Positions 31,397 to 40,226 of a DNA stretch of 46,224 nt are shown here, piece by piece. Below the pieces are notes generated by a model. It saw nothing but the letters and a program-made list of their open reading frames with translations. It was not told where the DNA came from and searched no databases. Origin of the DNA: a virus; the IMG/VR virus record IMGVR_UViG_3300027631_000039, positions 1 through 46,224 of that record; one strand, given 5' to 3'. Position 1 is the first letter of the stretch. Each line of letters opens with the position of its first letter. The translations under genes were made by a program, and so were the position numbers.

Positions 31397-32281
31397 ATGA
31401 AAAATACAGAAAACAAAGCTAATCTTATAATTGAAGAGATTAACAAAAATGAAACGGATAGAAAAATAACATTAGTGTTATCAGAATCCAAAGCCGAAAA
31501 ATGTTCAACGTCTAAAGTTGAAGAAATAAGACAAATCTTTAATACAAACCCAAAAATTAAAGATTTGTTTAAATTCGCAATCAATAGAATTTTAAGAGAC
31601 GTTTTTCCTGACAATTACTATAATAGAGGTGCGTATGCTGAAGGTGAAATGTCCGGAATATATAACTTAGAACAAGAAGGACGTTCAGTAATTAACAAAC
31701 TAAATACAAATTACAGTTGTTTTTGTGTGTTACTTAGGGATGTTAATAAAGTTTTAGTTTCACAAAGACAACAACCAATTTCATTTCAAAATATAACTCC
31801 GACTGAACAAATTAATCAAGTTAAACAATTTGTTAATATAATTGACCAATATAAAACAAGAATATTTAACACGGAATCATCAACATTTCAATCACTTATG
31901 ATGGTTTTAGGTCAAACCCACAATTGGGGTCAAAAACGTGAAGACACAACAGTTGAAATCCTTAAAAAACAATTTGGTCAAGATAATGTTAATGCTGTTG
32001 GAAAACTTGGAAGTAGAGAAGATATGATTGATGGAATTGATTGTGAGATAATTGTTGATGGTGTAACTAAAACCGCACAAATTAAACCGTTTAATGCTAT
32101 CAGTGAAGAACATCACTATATAATTGTGTTAGGTTCCGGTAATGTTAAAAAATACAAAACAGACTGGTTAATTTTCTCCAAAAATAATAAAGAAATATTA
32201 ATCTTTGATAATGTTGATACCACAATTGTTAATGGTAATTTTGTTTTCCCAGAAAAAAGTTTAATTTATACTCTTAGATGA
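31397..32281 (+). CDS. Putative PD-(D/E)XK-fold nuclease, otherwise unknown
   Basis: A 294-aa protein not assigned to a named family. The C-terminal third looks like a restriction-endonuclease-type core: a helix with E187 (DTTVEILKKQFG), then DMIDGIDCEIIVDG (D212/D215), a beta hairpin, and AQIKPF (Q228, K230). The D...QxK arrangement is the variant seen in Mrr-type enzymes. Closing strands are YIIVLGSG and TDWLIFSK. The first 160 residues are helical and charged and may bind DNA or a partner. It lies between the SNF2 helicase and a neck-like gene, with its own TATTTAT element. Roles in host DNA degradation, repair or packaging are all open. Confidence 0.55.
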   Translation: MKNTENKANLIIEEINKNETDRKITLVLSESKAEKCSTSKVEEIRQIFNTNPKIKDLFKFAINRILRDVFPDNYYNRGAYAEGEMSGIYNLEQEGRSVINKLNTNYSCFCVLLRDVNKVLVSQRQQPISFQNITPTEQINQVKQFVNIIDQYKTRIFNTESSTFQSLMMVLGQTHNWGQKREDTTVEILKKQFGQDNVNAVGKLGSREDMIDGIDCEIIVDGVTKTAQIKPFNAISEEHHYIIVLGSGNVKKYKTDWLIFSKNNKEILIFDNVDTTIVNGNFVFPEKSLIYTLR

Positions 32282-32291
32282 TATTTATATA
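32282..32291 (+). promoter_or_regulatory. TATTTAT late-promoter-like element before neck-like gene
   Basis: Plus-strand TATTTATATA immediately after the TGA of the nuclease gene, 15 bp before the ATG at 32307. It is followed by GAAACACAAATC, an A-rich leader without Shine-Dalgarno. Confidence 0.6.
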
Positions 32292-32306
32292 GAAACACAA
32301 ATCTAT

Positions 32307-33428
32307 ATGGCAGTTATCGCAGAACCGGAAAGAACCAAACTATATACAAGAATTAAACACCTTTTAGGTGCACCCCTTCGTTCAATTGAAATTGAAGATG
32401 AAATGATGGATAGTCTATTAGAATTATCTATTAGTGACTATTCACAGTATATTCAGGATTGGTTAATTGAATCCCAATGGACTTCATTGGCGAACTTAAA
32501 TTTAGACACTCAATCTTTATCTCGAGCATTTATAACTAAAAGTTTAGATTATGAAACTCGATACACTTATGCGTATTCCAAAATTGTTGGATTACAAGCC
32601 GGTGGTGATTGGGAAATTAAAAAAGATTTTGTACAATTAGAACATAATCAACAAATTTATGAAATTCCTGCGGGAAGAGAAATAAATGAAGTTTTATGGT
32701 ATTCTCCAGCTAACCTTAATAATTTGTTATTTGACCCCTGGTCTTTTGGGGCGTTAGGTGCAGGTGGTATTGGGGGTGCGGGTGGTAGTGCTCAAATGGG
32801 GATGACAGGGTCATTCTTTATGGCACCGGCTTTTGATATGTTATTAAGAATGCAAGAAATTAATATTCAAAGACGAATAATCGCCGGAGATATGACATAT
32901 AAAATCACCGCTTTACCTGAAGGAAAAAAAGCATTACATTTAATGCAAACACCGGGTGGTAAATTTGATTTTGGAAACTCAAATTTAATGAGAGGTAAAG
33001 TGTGGTATTGGTATTACGATGTTGGACCTGCTGATAGAGATAAATGTTTAAAAGACAATCCGGACATTATTAAATTACCATCGGATGTCCCATTTGAAGA
33101 AATTGATTGGGTTGATTTAAATAATCCTGCTCAAGTATGGATTCGTCGTTGGTTTACCGCTTATGTTAAAGAAACTCTATCAAGAGTTAGAGGTAAATTT
33201 AGTGGTAATGTTAAAACACCAGATAGTGAGTTAACGATGGATTACCAATCATTAGCGACAGAAGCTAAAGATGAAAAAACAAAATTGATTGAAGAATTAA
33301 TTGGTACTGAAGGAAGATTGACAAGGTTAAAACCTGAAAAAGTTATGGAACGAGAGGCACAAATTGCTGAGAATCTTAACAAACAATTAAAGTTTAGAGC
33401 AATGCCAAGACAAATATACGTAATTTAA
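32307..33428 (+). CDS. Putative neck / head-tail connector protein (gp13-like position)
   Basis: A 373-aa virion-type protein. The N-terminal helical region (TRIKHLLGAPLRSIEIEDEM, then LLELSISDYSQYIQDWLIES) resembles connector/neck proteins of T4-like and other large Bacteroidota phages, known to me by pattern only. A Gly/Ala/Met-rich loop lies at about 148-172 (GALGAGGIGGAGGSAQMGMT), followed by beta structure (KALHLMQTPGGKFDFG, VWYWYYDVGP) and a charged C-terminal helix. In T4 gp13 forms the neck ring with gp14. A gp14-like gene lies 3 kb away on the other strand. It starts 25 bp after the nuclease gene with its own promoter-like element. Confidence 0.6.
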   Translation: MAVIAEPERTKLYTRIKHLLGAPLRSIEIEDEMMDSLLELSISDYSQYIQDWLIESQWTSLANLNLDTQSLSRAFITKSLDYETRYTYAYSKIVGLQAGGDWEIKKDFVQLEHNQQIYEIPAGREINEVLWYSPANLNNLLFDPWSFGALGAGGIGGAGGSAQMGMTGSFFMAPAFDMLLRMQEINIQRRIIAGDMTYKITALPEGKKALHLMQTPGGKFDFGNSNLMRGKVWYWYYDVGPADRDKCLKDNPDIIKLPSDVPFEEIDWVDLNNPAQVWIRRWFTAYVKETLSRVRGKFSGNVKTPDSELTMDYQSLATEAKDEKTKLIEELIGTEGRLTRLKPEKVMEREAQIAENLNKQLKFRAMPRQIYVI

Positions 33429-33433
33429 TTTAT

Positions 33434-33778
33434 ATGACATTTATAACAAGAAAAAAAATTGGGAATATTTTATATGGGTCAATGTCCAACTTAAATACCT
33501 CTAACCCTATTCAAATAGTTACAACACCTGAATATAGAACAAACGGTGAAGAATTTATTTTGGTTAAAGAGGTTCCTAATAGTAAAATTATTTTAGACCA
33601 AAGTAACACGGAACACATTGTAATTAAAGCTTTAACAAAAGTTTTAATTGTGCCGTTTATGGGTCTCATCGATGAACAATACGATGAAATACTAATAGAC
33701 AAAGGTGCGGCTGTTGAGTTCTTTCGTGTTGACGGGAATTGGTACATTCTGAGTTCAGATGGTTTAAAATTAGAATAA
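33434..33778 (+). CDS. Small beta-rich hypothetical, likely virion protein
   Basis: A 114-aa protein with alternating beta strands (EEFILVKEVPNSKIILDQ, HIVIKALTKVLIVPFMGLID, AAVEFFRVDGNWYILSS) and no recognised family. The pattern looks like a small beta-barrel or spike-cap fold. It follows the neck-like gene by 5 bp and is the last gene before a bidirectional terminator, so it belongs to the same late transcript. A decoration, neck-whisker or head-completion role would fit the location but cannot be shown. Confidence 0.65.
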   Translation: MTFITRKKIGNILYGSMSNLNTSNPIQIVTTPEYRTNGEEFILVKEVPNSKIILDQSNTEHIVIKALTKVLIVPFMGLIDEQYDEILIDKGAAVEFFRVDGNWYILSSDGLKLE

Positions 33779-33780
33779 AA

Positions 33781-33804
33781 AAAGGTGTCAAATATGACAC
33801 CTTT
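33781..33804. terminator. Bidirectional intrinsic terminator between convergent genes
   Basis: A 10-bp perfect stem AAAGGTGTCA (33781-33790) / TGACACCTTT (33795-33804) with a 4-base loop, T-rich tracts on both sides (TTTTCTGTTTTT plus; A-run on the other). It lies between the 114-aa plus gene and the minus DNA polymerase gene. Confidence 0.9.
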
Positions 33805-33811
33805 TCTGTTT

Positions 33812-36601
33812 TTAATTAATATGTTCTTCCCAACCCGGTTCGGCTAAGTCATAAATGTATTCTGAACTAACACCAACTCTATCCCAAAACTTTAATTCCA
33901 AATCTGTTATTGTTAATAAATCCTCAATTGTGTCTTGGTCAGCTTCTTTATTTGGAATACCACCAATTAACTCACATTGAGTTTTAGTAAAAAACCCTCT
34001 ATCTTCAGGGTTAGCAATTAACAAACTTTCTCTTAACTCTTTGTTAAACACAATTAATAATGGTTCAACTTTCTTATTAAATGTTGAGATTGCTCTTGCA
34101 ATATTGTAATCACCTGTTAAGTCAGGATTATTTTCAATTTCAGTTTGGTCTAACATATAACAATTTAATTGTATTGTTGAGGTAGACTTATCTTCAGGTT
34201 CTACACCATTTACCGAAGTGAACAAATCTAACGCTTTTTTAGTATAATTGTTTTTAGTTATTTTTTGTACATCCCCGTGTGACGCTTTCAATCCATTATT
34301 AACATAACTAATTACATCACCCAACGATACCTTTAAATTGTGTTTTATAGCCAATTCCATATGAGCCATTCTACTCATTAACGAACCCGCCTTTGTTTTC
34401 ATTTCACATCTTTTTTTATAATCCTCAACCGACAACTTAACTCTTGCTCTTTGAGCGATTTGTTTCAGTGGTATTTGTTGGTCGTATATTCTTTGGTGAT
34501 ATTCAAAATACCATTCAATAAATTCTTGACCTTTTCCTTCCAATAATAACTTTACTCCTTTATCTAAAAAGACCTCAATGTATAATGGTAATTTTTTAGA
34601 CTTAATTGAATTTCCGGTTAATTTAATCTTACCGTTAGATTCCATCGTGGCGTAATTCTTTCTACTTAAATTAATACAAGAATCCCAAGTTCCATCACAA
34701 TCTAACCCCATTTCACCTTTCATAAACAAATCATTGTATTCTGCGGTGTCGGCGTAATATCCTCTATATTCTTGACCCTCTTTAACTAACCAATTCAATC
34801 CTTTTCCAATGTAAACTCTATCATCAACACCACCTTCAGGTAAACTAAAGTTGACACCATCCGTATCAAGTACCAAAGGAGTATATCCTCTTTTAACAAA
34901 GTATTTTACCATCTGACGGAGATATTGTCTTCCGGTACAAGTAATTCTTTCCCCACTATTCATTTCCCCCCACTCATAAACGTGTGGTGCAGATAATCCA
35001 CCAAACATCGAGTTAATGAAGATTTTTAATGGTAATTGTTTTCTATCGTATGAAAGTGATTTTTTAGAATCTGTTGATTTGTATTCGGTCGCTAAATTTT
35101 TATACATAATACGAGCATTACGGAAGTAAGTTAACATTCCTTTCATTCCACCCATTACATCACACTCGGGGAACACGTCGTGTACCAACTGAATAGACGG
35201 GTATAGAGACGAGTAGTCAAGTTTAAGTACATTGGTGGAGTAACCCACCTTAAGTAGTCTTGAAAGTCCTCCTACGAAGTCAGTCTTAGATTCTTTTTGA
35301 GGTATTGCCAAGTTGTTCTTATATGACCAAGCCAACATAATCATTCTCCATAGAGTTGCGGTCCCCATAGTGGAAACTCTTTCATATGTTGTTGGTACCA
35401 TAGATGCTAATAGAAACGTTCCTTGATTGAATTCATCATCCACCGTTAACGTTTCCTCTAAGTCATCGTCAAGATATCTCTCCACAATATTATCTCCGGT
35501 TACCTTTAGGTATTTTCCCGGAAACCTTGTGTCTAAGTTGTTGAAGTCCGGATTGTCGGCTCTCTTATATTTTCCGTTTTCAACATTTAACCAATACTCC
35601 TCTTTTTTGGCATACATTGGACCAATCTCTAAGTGGTCAATGTAAACTCGGTCGGGAGCTTCGGCTTTAATGTATTGAGTAATGTATTTAAGCCCTGCGG
35701 ATTTAATACTTGAATTGATTGCTTGCGCTCTACGAACTGAGTGGATAATATCAATAATATTATAACCCCACAGTTGAGTTTGTGAGAATCTTTCCACCTC
35801 ATTAGCAAGTTTTAACATACCATCTTTTTGAGAGATAGGTCTTGATGGATTTAGTGATTTAGATATTTTTTTGATATCTAAATTAAGAGATTTACATCTC
35901 TCAAATATCCAAAACCAGTCAAAGTTTGCCGAATTGTATCCACCAATGATTGATGGTTTAAGTTCGTCAATAATATTGAAGAACTCAACTAATCCTCTTC
36001 GTTCTTGGTCTTCGTCAGCACATTCAATAACTTTTTGATATCCTTTATTGGTTTTGACTCCAATCATAAATATACGACCATCCTTTGGTTCCAAAGAGGT
36101 CGTCTCCAAGTCAAATCCGAGTCGGGTGATGTCGTTGTATTCCTCATATCCTTTGAATAATCTTTTCTCTCTTGAGATAAGGAACTGCTCAACCGGTGGA
36201 AGTACCGTTAGTTTTCCTTTTGTTTTTTCGCCCCACGGGTCAACACCACCATCTCTAAAGAATTGGATGAGTGAACGATAACCCTTCATTGATTTAACCA
36301 TAAACTTAAGACCTTTCTCTAATCTTTCATTACCTTTGGTGTCTAACTTATCAATGATGATTCCGTGTTTTTTCATCGCCTCTTTTTGTTGGTCTTTAGA
36401 TTTTGAATAAAAATTCAAATCTCTAAGGTCTCCAACCCAAGCAAATGCCGTAAATGTATCTTTTTTGATTATCTTTCCCTGACCAGGGATTTCTTTGATT
36501 TTGTAGATTGCGTCGGTGACGTAATCATACTCGATAGCAACTATGTGCTCTTCGGGGTCATTCCCTTCAAGGAATGCCTTAATTTCTTCTTGTGTTACCA
36601 T
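33812..36601 (-). CDS. 43: Family B DNA polymerase, T4 gp43-like
   Basis: A 929-aa polymerase (T4 gp43 is 898 aa). The 3'-5' exonuclease ExoI motif is GFDLETTSL (D164, E166), and an ExoII-like NSANFDWFW lies at 223-231. Motif A is DYSSLYPSI (462-470), motif B KQLPLKIFINSMFGG (521-535), and motif C VLDTDGVNF (577-585). Both active sites look intact. It synthesises both strands at the fork with gp41 and gp32. It is a single-gene unit: a two-box promoter sits about 60 bp upstream and a bidirectional terminator closes it. A small leader hairpin could serve for autoregulation as T4 gp43 does, which is speculation. Confidence 0.95.
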   Translation of the reverse strand: MVTQEEIKAFLEGNDPEEHIVAIEYDYVTDAIYKIKEIPGQGKIIKKDTFTAFAWVGDLRDLNFYSKSKDQQKEAMKKHGIIIDKLDTKGNERLEKGLKFMVKSMKGYRSLIQFFRDGGVDPWGEKTKGKLTVLPPVEQFLISREKRLFKGYEEYNDITRLGFDLETTSLEPKDGRIFMIGVKTNKGYQKVIECADEDQERRGLVEFFNIIDELKPSIIGGYNSANFDWFWIFERCKSLNLDIKKISKSLNPSRPISQKDGMLKLANEVERFSQTQLWGYNIIDIIHSVRRAQAINSSIKSAGLKYITQYIKAEAPDRVYIDHLEIGPMYAKKEEYWLNVENGKYKRADNPDFNNLDTRFPGKYLKVTGDNIVERYLDDDLEETLTVDDEFNQGTFLLASMVPTTYERVSTMGTATLWRMIMLAWSYKNNLAIPQKESKTDFVGGLSRLLKVGYSTNVLKLDYSSLYPSIQLVHDVFPECDVMGGMKGMLTYFRNARIMYKNLATEYKSTDSKKSLSYDRKQLPLKIFINSMFGGLSAPHVYEWGEMNSGERITCTGRQYLRQMVKYFVKRGYTPLVLDTDGVNFSLPEGGVDDRVYIGKGLNWLVKEGQEYRGYYADTAEYNDLFMKGEMGLDCDGTWDSCINLSRKNYATMESNGKIKLTGNSIKSKKLPLYIEVFLDKGVKLLLEGKGQEFIEWYFEYHQRIYDQQIPLKQIAQRARVKLSVEDYKKRCEMKTKAGSLMSRMAHMELAIKHNLKVSLGDVISYVNNGLKASHGDVQKITKNNYTKKALDLFTSVNGVEPEDKSTSTIQLNCYMLDQTEIENNPDLTGDYNIARAISTFNKKVEPLLIVFNKELRESLLIANPEDRGFFTKTQCELIGGIPNKEADQDTIEDLLTITDLELKFWDRVGVSSEYIYDLAEPGWEEHIN

Positions 36602-36660
36602 AAATATATTTTATTAGAATGACATATTAGCTCCGACATAAGTCAGGTTTGTCTTGTTTC

Positions 36661-36693
36661 TATAAATATATTGGAAATCTTTGAGTAAGTCAA
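36661..36693 (-). promoter_or_regulatory. Promoter of the DNA polymerase gene (host-like boxes overlapping TATTTATA)
   Basis: On the minus strand TTGACT (36688-36693) is separated by 17 bp from TATATT (36665-36670), which runs into TATTTATA (36661-36668). It can be read as a host-type two-box promoter (TTTG...TATATTT) or as a phage TATTTAT element, perhaps both. Confidence 0.6.
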
Positions 36694-36699
36694 ATGTAT

Positions 36700-36729
36700 A
36701 AAAAAAAAACCCTCCTTTTTGGGGGAGGG
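36700..36729 (-). terminator. Intrinsic terminator ending the surface-protein block
   Basis: The stem CCCTCC (36710-36715) / GGAGGG (36724-36729) has an 8-base loop and is followed on the minus strand by ten T residues (36700-36709). It lies 7 bp past the stop of the 728-aa gene. Confidence 0.9.
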
Positions 36730-36736
36730 AAGTTTA

Positions 36737-38923
36737 TTATATAAAATAACTTTGGTTAATATAAACAAGGGTGTTGGTGTTTAAATTATATTCATAAATT
36801 AAAGGACCTGTTCCTCCATTAGGGAATATTACTTCAATTGTTAAGTTATTATATGGGGTTATCCCGGTTCTATACCAATATGCAAATTTCTTGTAACGAA
36901 TAATACCAGATACAGGTCCAATATTTTGATATGTTGATAAGTCACAAGTTTGTGCCGATAATGAAGGTATTGGTGAGTATGTGTTTCCTGTCATCGGTAT
37001 AGTGTCATTTGTTAAATCAGTTAATTGTAAAGAACTCTGTGGACTCGCAGAACTTGCCCCCTGTGTCTCATATGTCATACGAATATACGCATTAAATGGA
37101 TTTAATCTTTTTGCACTAATATTACTAGTAAAATTAAATTGATTTAATGCTGATGTTGAATAATTATTAATACCATTAACAAGAGCTTCAATTAGATAAT
37201 TACAATTTAAATCACAATTTGGGTATGATAATCCGATTGTCATTAACGGCATTGTAACATTCATCCAATAAACACTATTTGTAATTCCTGTTGTTACAAC
37301 ACTAGATGTGTGTATTTCATAAATTGCGGAATTACTAATGTCAGAAGCACACGTTCTATTCAAATCATTAAATGGTATAATTGGGACTGTTAAAGTAAAA
37401 TATCGATAGTAATTTAAATTAGTGTTGTCAGAAGGAGTCCCTAATCCAGCATTTACAATATTTAAATATGATTGATAATATACGGACAAATCAGATAAAT
37501 CACTAAAAGTCATATATATATTACCCGGTCCTCCGACAGTAGCGTTTGTTTTTTGAAATGTTGAGATACCACCAGGTATACTACTACAACCTGTATCGTT
37601 GTATACAACAGTAGCCTGGCTACAATACGTCGCACCTGTTGAGTTTACCGCTCTAATAAATATAGTACCATCAGGTGATGCAATAGCTCCATTAATTCCA
37701 TTACTCACGGGAACAACACCTGAATAATTCACTAAATATTTATACACATCACTGTTTAATAATTGAGATGATGTACAACCCGACAAATAGAATTGAGTAT
37801 CATATTGATTACACGATAATGGTGTTGTGTTAATAGTTGATTCAATAATTTTATAATATGATAACGAATCCACACAAGTTGAACAATCAAAAGTGTTTAA
37901 ACATTTAAAATATAAAGCCCAATTTGTTCTACTTATTGTTGGGTTTGGTGTTACTTCTATTGTTAAAAAATCATTCTCACTTCTTAAAAAATTACTAATA
38001 TTTGTTATTTTTTTAAACATTGACCCACTATATACTTGAATTATTTTTGGTGTAACAGAAACATCTGTGGTTGTATATTCAAAACCTATTTGATAATACT
38101 CTAAAACAATTGGTGTTGAATAATTATCCCCGTTAAACGTTATTTTAATTGTGTCATTAACAGTGTATGGTTGAAATTGCCAAGCAAAATAATTTGAATT
38201 TATATCTAAATCAAATCCCATAGATAATGATTCAGGTGGTGAGTTATTTGCCGAGGTACTTGAGAAAAAATAATTATTATACTCAGGATAATAATATACA
38301 GGTTCTTCTCTATTACCTGAACAAGTTGATGGAAATACTTCAACTGTTTGATTTCCCAAACAATTAATGTTTGCCTGAACAAATCCAGTTCCACCTGTTA
38401 TTGAATAATTAATACCGTTAATTCGTATTTGTCTAATCATTGGTATATAATATCCCGGAGCAGACGGTCTTGTAAATGGGTGTGTTTGTTGATAAGGGAT
38501 ATTATTAAACGCTGTGCCAAAACCTGAGGTAAACGCAATTGTTGTATTATTCTCGGGTCCATACCAATCAATAATATAATCAGTTATATTTGCACCAACA
38601 GAACTAGTTAAAAGACCTGCAACAATTTGACTAATTGTTGTTGATGAAAAACCGGTTAACTGAATACCAAATAAATCACATAAGTTATTATTAGAAATTG
38701 GAAGGTTATAACAACAATGAGACACAATATCCTGAAATTTAATTTGTGTGGTTCCGTCAGGTATATTAGTCAAAATATATGGACAATTTGATGTTAATAC
38801 AGAGAGAGATATATTTGTTTGAAATGGCACCGAGTAGCTATCCGAGTTAGAATAAATATCTACACTACTACCTAATGGTAATGTACCTATATTAGTTAAA
38901 CAAATTGATGATGAAAATGGCAT
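36737..38923 (-). CDS. Cys-containing beta-rich surface protein, unknown
   Basis: A 728-aa Ser/Thr/Asn/Tyr-rich protein with no recognised family. It lacks a signal peptide and membrane helix. Short Cys clusters (HCCYNL, FDCSTCVDS, GCTSSQ, NCDLNCNY) and repeated Ig-like strand patterns resemble both the sheath insertion and the modular proteins upstream in the same block. It is the last gene of the surface module, 25 bp after the protease gene, and ends at a strong terminator. A tail-fibre, baseplate-appendage or head-decoration role is likely from composition and context; receptor binding is possible. No TATTTAT element is apparent, so it is probably read through from upstream. Confidence 0.65.
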   Translation of the reverse strand: MPFSSSICLTNIGTLPLGSSVDIYSNSDSYSVPFQTNISLSVLTSNCPYILTNIPDGTTQIKFQDIVSHCCYNLPISNNNLCDLFGIQLTGFSSTTISQIVAGLLTSSVGANITDYIIDWYGPENNTTIAFTSGFGTAFNNIPYQQTHPFTRPSAPGYYIPMIRQIRINGINYSITGGTGFVQANINCLGNQTVEVFPSTCSGNREEPVYYYPEYNNYFFSSTSANNSPPESLSMGFDLDINSNYFAWQFQPYTVNDTIKITFNGDNYSTPIVLEYYQIGFEYTTTDVSVTPKIIQVYSGSMFKKITNISNFLRSENDFLTIEVTPNPTISRTNWALYFKCLNTFDCSTCVDSLSYYKIIESTINTTPLSCNQYDTQFYLSGCTSSQLLNSDVYKYLVNYSGVVPVSNGINGAIASPDGTIFIRAVNSTGATYCSQATVVYNDTGCSSIPGGISTFQKTNATVGGPGNIYMTFSDLSDLSVYYQSYLNIVNAGLGTPSDNTNLNYYRYFTLTVPIIPFNDLNRTCASDISNSAIYEIHTSSVVTTGITNSVYWMNVTMPLMTIGLSYPNCDLNCNYLIEALVNGINNYSTSALNQFNFTSNISAKRLNPFNAYIRMTYETQGASSASPQSSLQLTDLTNDTIPMTGNTYSPIPSLSAQTCDLSTYQNIGPVSGIIRYKKFAYWYRTGITPYNNLTIEVIFPNGGTGPLIYEYNLNTNTLVYINQSYFI

Positions 38924-38948
38924 AAATTATTTTGTTTGTTTTGTTTAT

Positions 38949-40208
38949 TTAGTTTAAATAAGGTGATAAACCTACTTGCCAATATGTTTTACCATCGACA
39001 ATAATTGTCTTATTAGGACTACCTCCAGAGGTTATTACTTTTTCAATAGTTGTTACAGTATTTTTAGGGGTTCCGTCCCAAGATTCAATACCTAATTCAA
39101 AGGCAACATTATCTATTCTACAAGCATAACCAAATTGACCAATTTGTGTTGTCGAACCGGGAACTTGGGATGACCCGGCAAAGTTTAATCCAATTATTTT
39201 AAAAACACCATCAAAATCTGCAATAAGAACTGAACCTGAATCTCCTTTATAAATTGGAAAATTACAGGTTTCACTTAATCTTGTAAAAACAATTAAATCA
39301 TTAAATGAAACTACTCTAGGAACACCCTGTAAAGGATATGACCCCACATCTTGAGTTGCACCTAAAAGTTTTATTTTTAAACCACAATCTCCGGATTTTA
39401 CACCTGACGTTCTACCACTACTTAAAATTGTTCTTGGGGTGACTAATAAACTATTAATTTCTGCAGTTGTTGCAAACGGCATTGCCTGACTGTAATTAAT
39501 ACCTAATTGAGTAAAAGACGTTGTATTACTAACGGTGTTAGCACATAATGAAACTAATGCACCGTCCACAGTATTTAACTCAGGTTGATTTTTTAGAGGA
39601 ACATAACGAATTACTTCACCAATTTGGTTACCTACAACAGGCGTTGATATTTCACCATTTTGATATGCGATTGATTTATATTCATTTACAATAGGACCTG
39701 TTAAATTTCTTTCGCTAGTATAAGACGCATCCTGAATAACAACGTGATTGTTTGTTAAACCCACAAGTTTTTGACTTGAACTATCAACAACAATCAAACC
39801 TAATGTTCCAACAGAACCTAACAAACGTTGTGATGTCAGAGATATTCCACCAACTAATGGTCTTAAAGTATTTCTATTAGGAGGGTTAACACTACCTAAA
39901 GGTGACCAAGTATAACAACTTGGGTTAATTAATGGATTATTACAAACAACAGAATCAACCATTGGAACAACTTTCTCAATTTCAAGAACATCTGTTCTAT
40001 AGATTGTTCCACTAATTTCAACAAATTCCGGTAAACGTTCATCAAGAGGTATTTCGTTTAATGGTTTCTTTTTTGGAACCGTAAAAACAATTGACATATT
40101 AGATGTCTCAAGACCCTGAACTGTTTTATAACCATATGCTACACCAACATAATCAGGTGTGTTTTGGTATAATTCGTTTAATTTATTTTTTATCTCTTGT
40201 GTAAACAT
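38949..40208 (-). CDS. Trypsin-like serine protease
   Basis: A 419-aa chymotrypsin-fold protease. The catalytic triad is visible in order: H155 in VGLTNNHVV, D215 in LNTVDGALVSL and S324 in IYKGDSGSVLI. The oxyanion Gly and closing strands (FKIIGLNFAGSS) follow. A ~100-residue N-terminal domain (GVAYGYKTVQG, SIVFTVPKKKPLNEIP, TDVLEIEKV) resembles that of Nal1-like bacterial serine proteases, a comparison from memory. There is no signal peptide, so it either acts in the infected cell or is built into the virion. It lies among surface-protein genes, 25 bp before the 728-aa gene and 18 bp after the modular adhesin. Processing of the neighbours or degradation of a host surface protein are the obvious options. 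Confidence 0.85.
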   Translation of the reverse strand: MFTQEIKNKLNELYQNTPDYVGVAYGYKTVQGLETSNMSIVFTVPKKKPLNEIPLDERLPEFVEISGTIYRTDVLEIEKVVPMVDSVVCNNPLINPSCYTWSPLGSVNPPNRNTLRPLVGGISLTSQRLLGSVGTLGLIVVDSSSQKLVGLTNNHVVIQDASYTSERNLTGPIVNEYKSIAYQNGEISTPVVGNQIGEVIRYVPLKNQPELNTVDGALVSLCANTVSNTTSFTQLGINYSQAMPFATTAEINSLLVTPRTILSSGRTSGVKSGDCGLKIKLLGATQDVGSYPLQGVPRVVSFNDLIVFTRLSETCNFPIYKGDSGSVLIADFDGVFKIIGLNFAGSSQVPGSTTQIGQFGYACRIDNVAFELGIESWDGTPKNTVTTIEKVITSGGSPNKTIIVDGKTYWQVGLSPYLN

Positions 40209-40226
40209 AATTAATTGTTTTTTATA

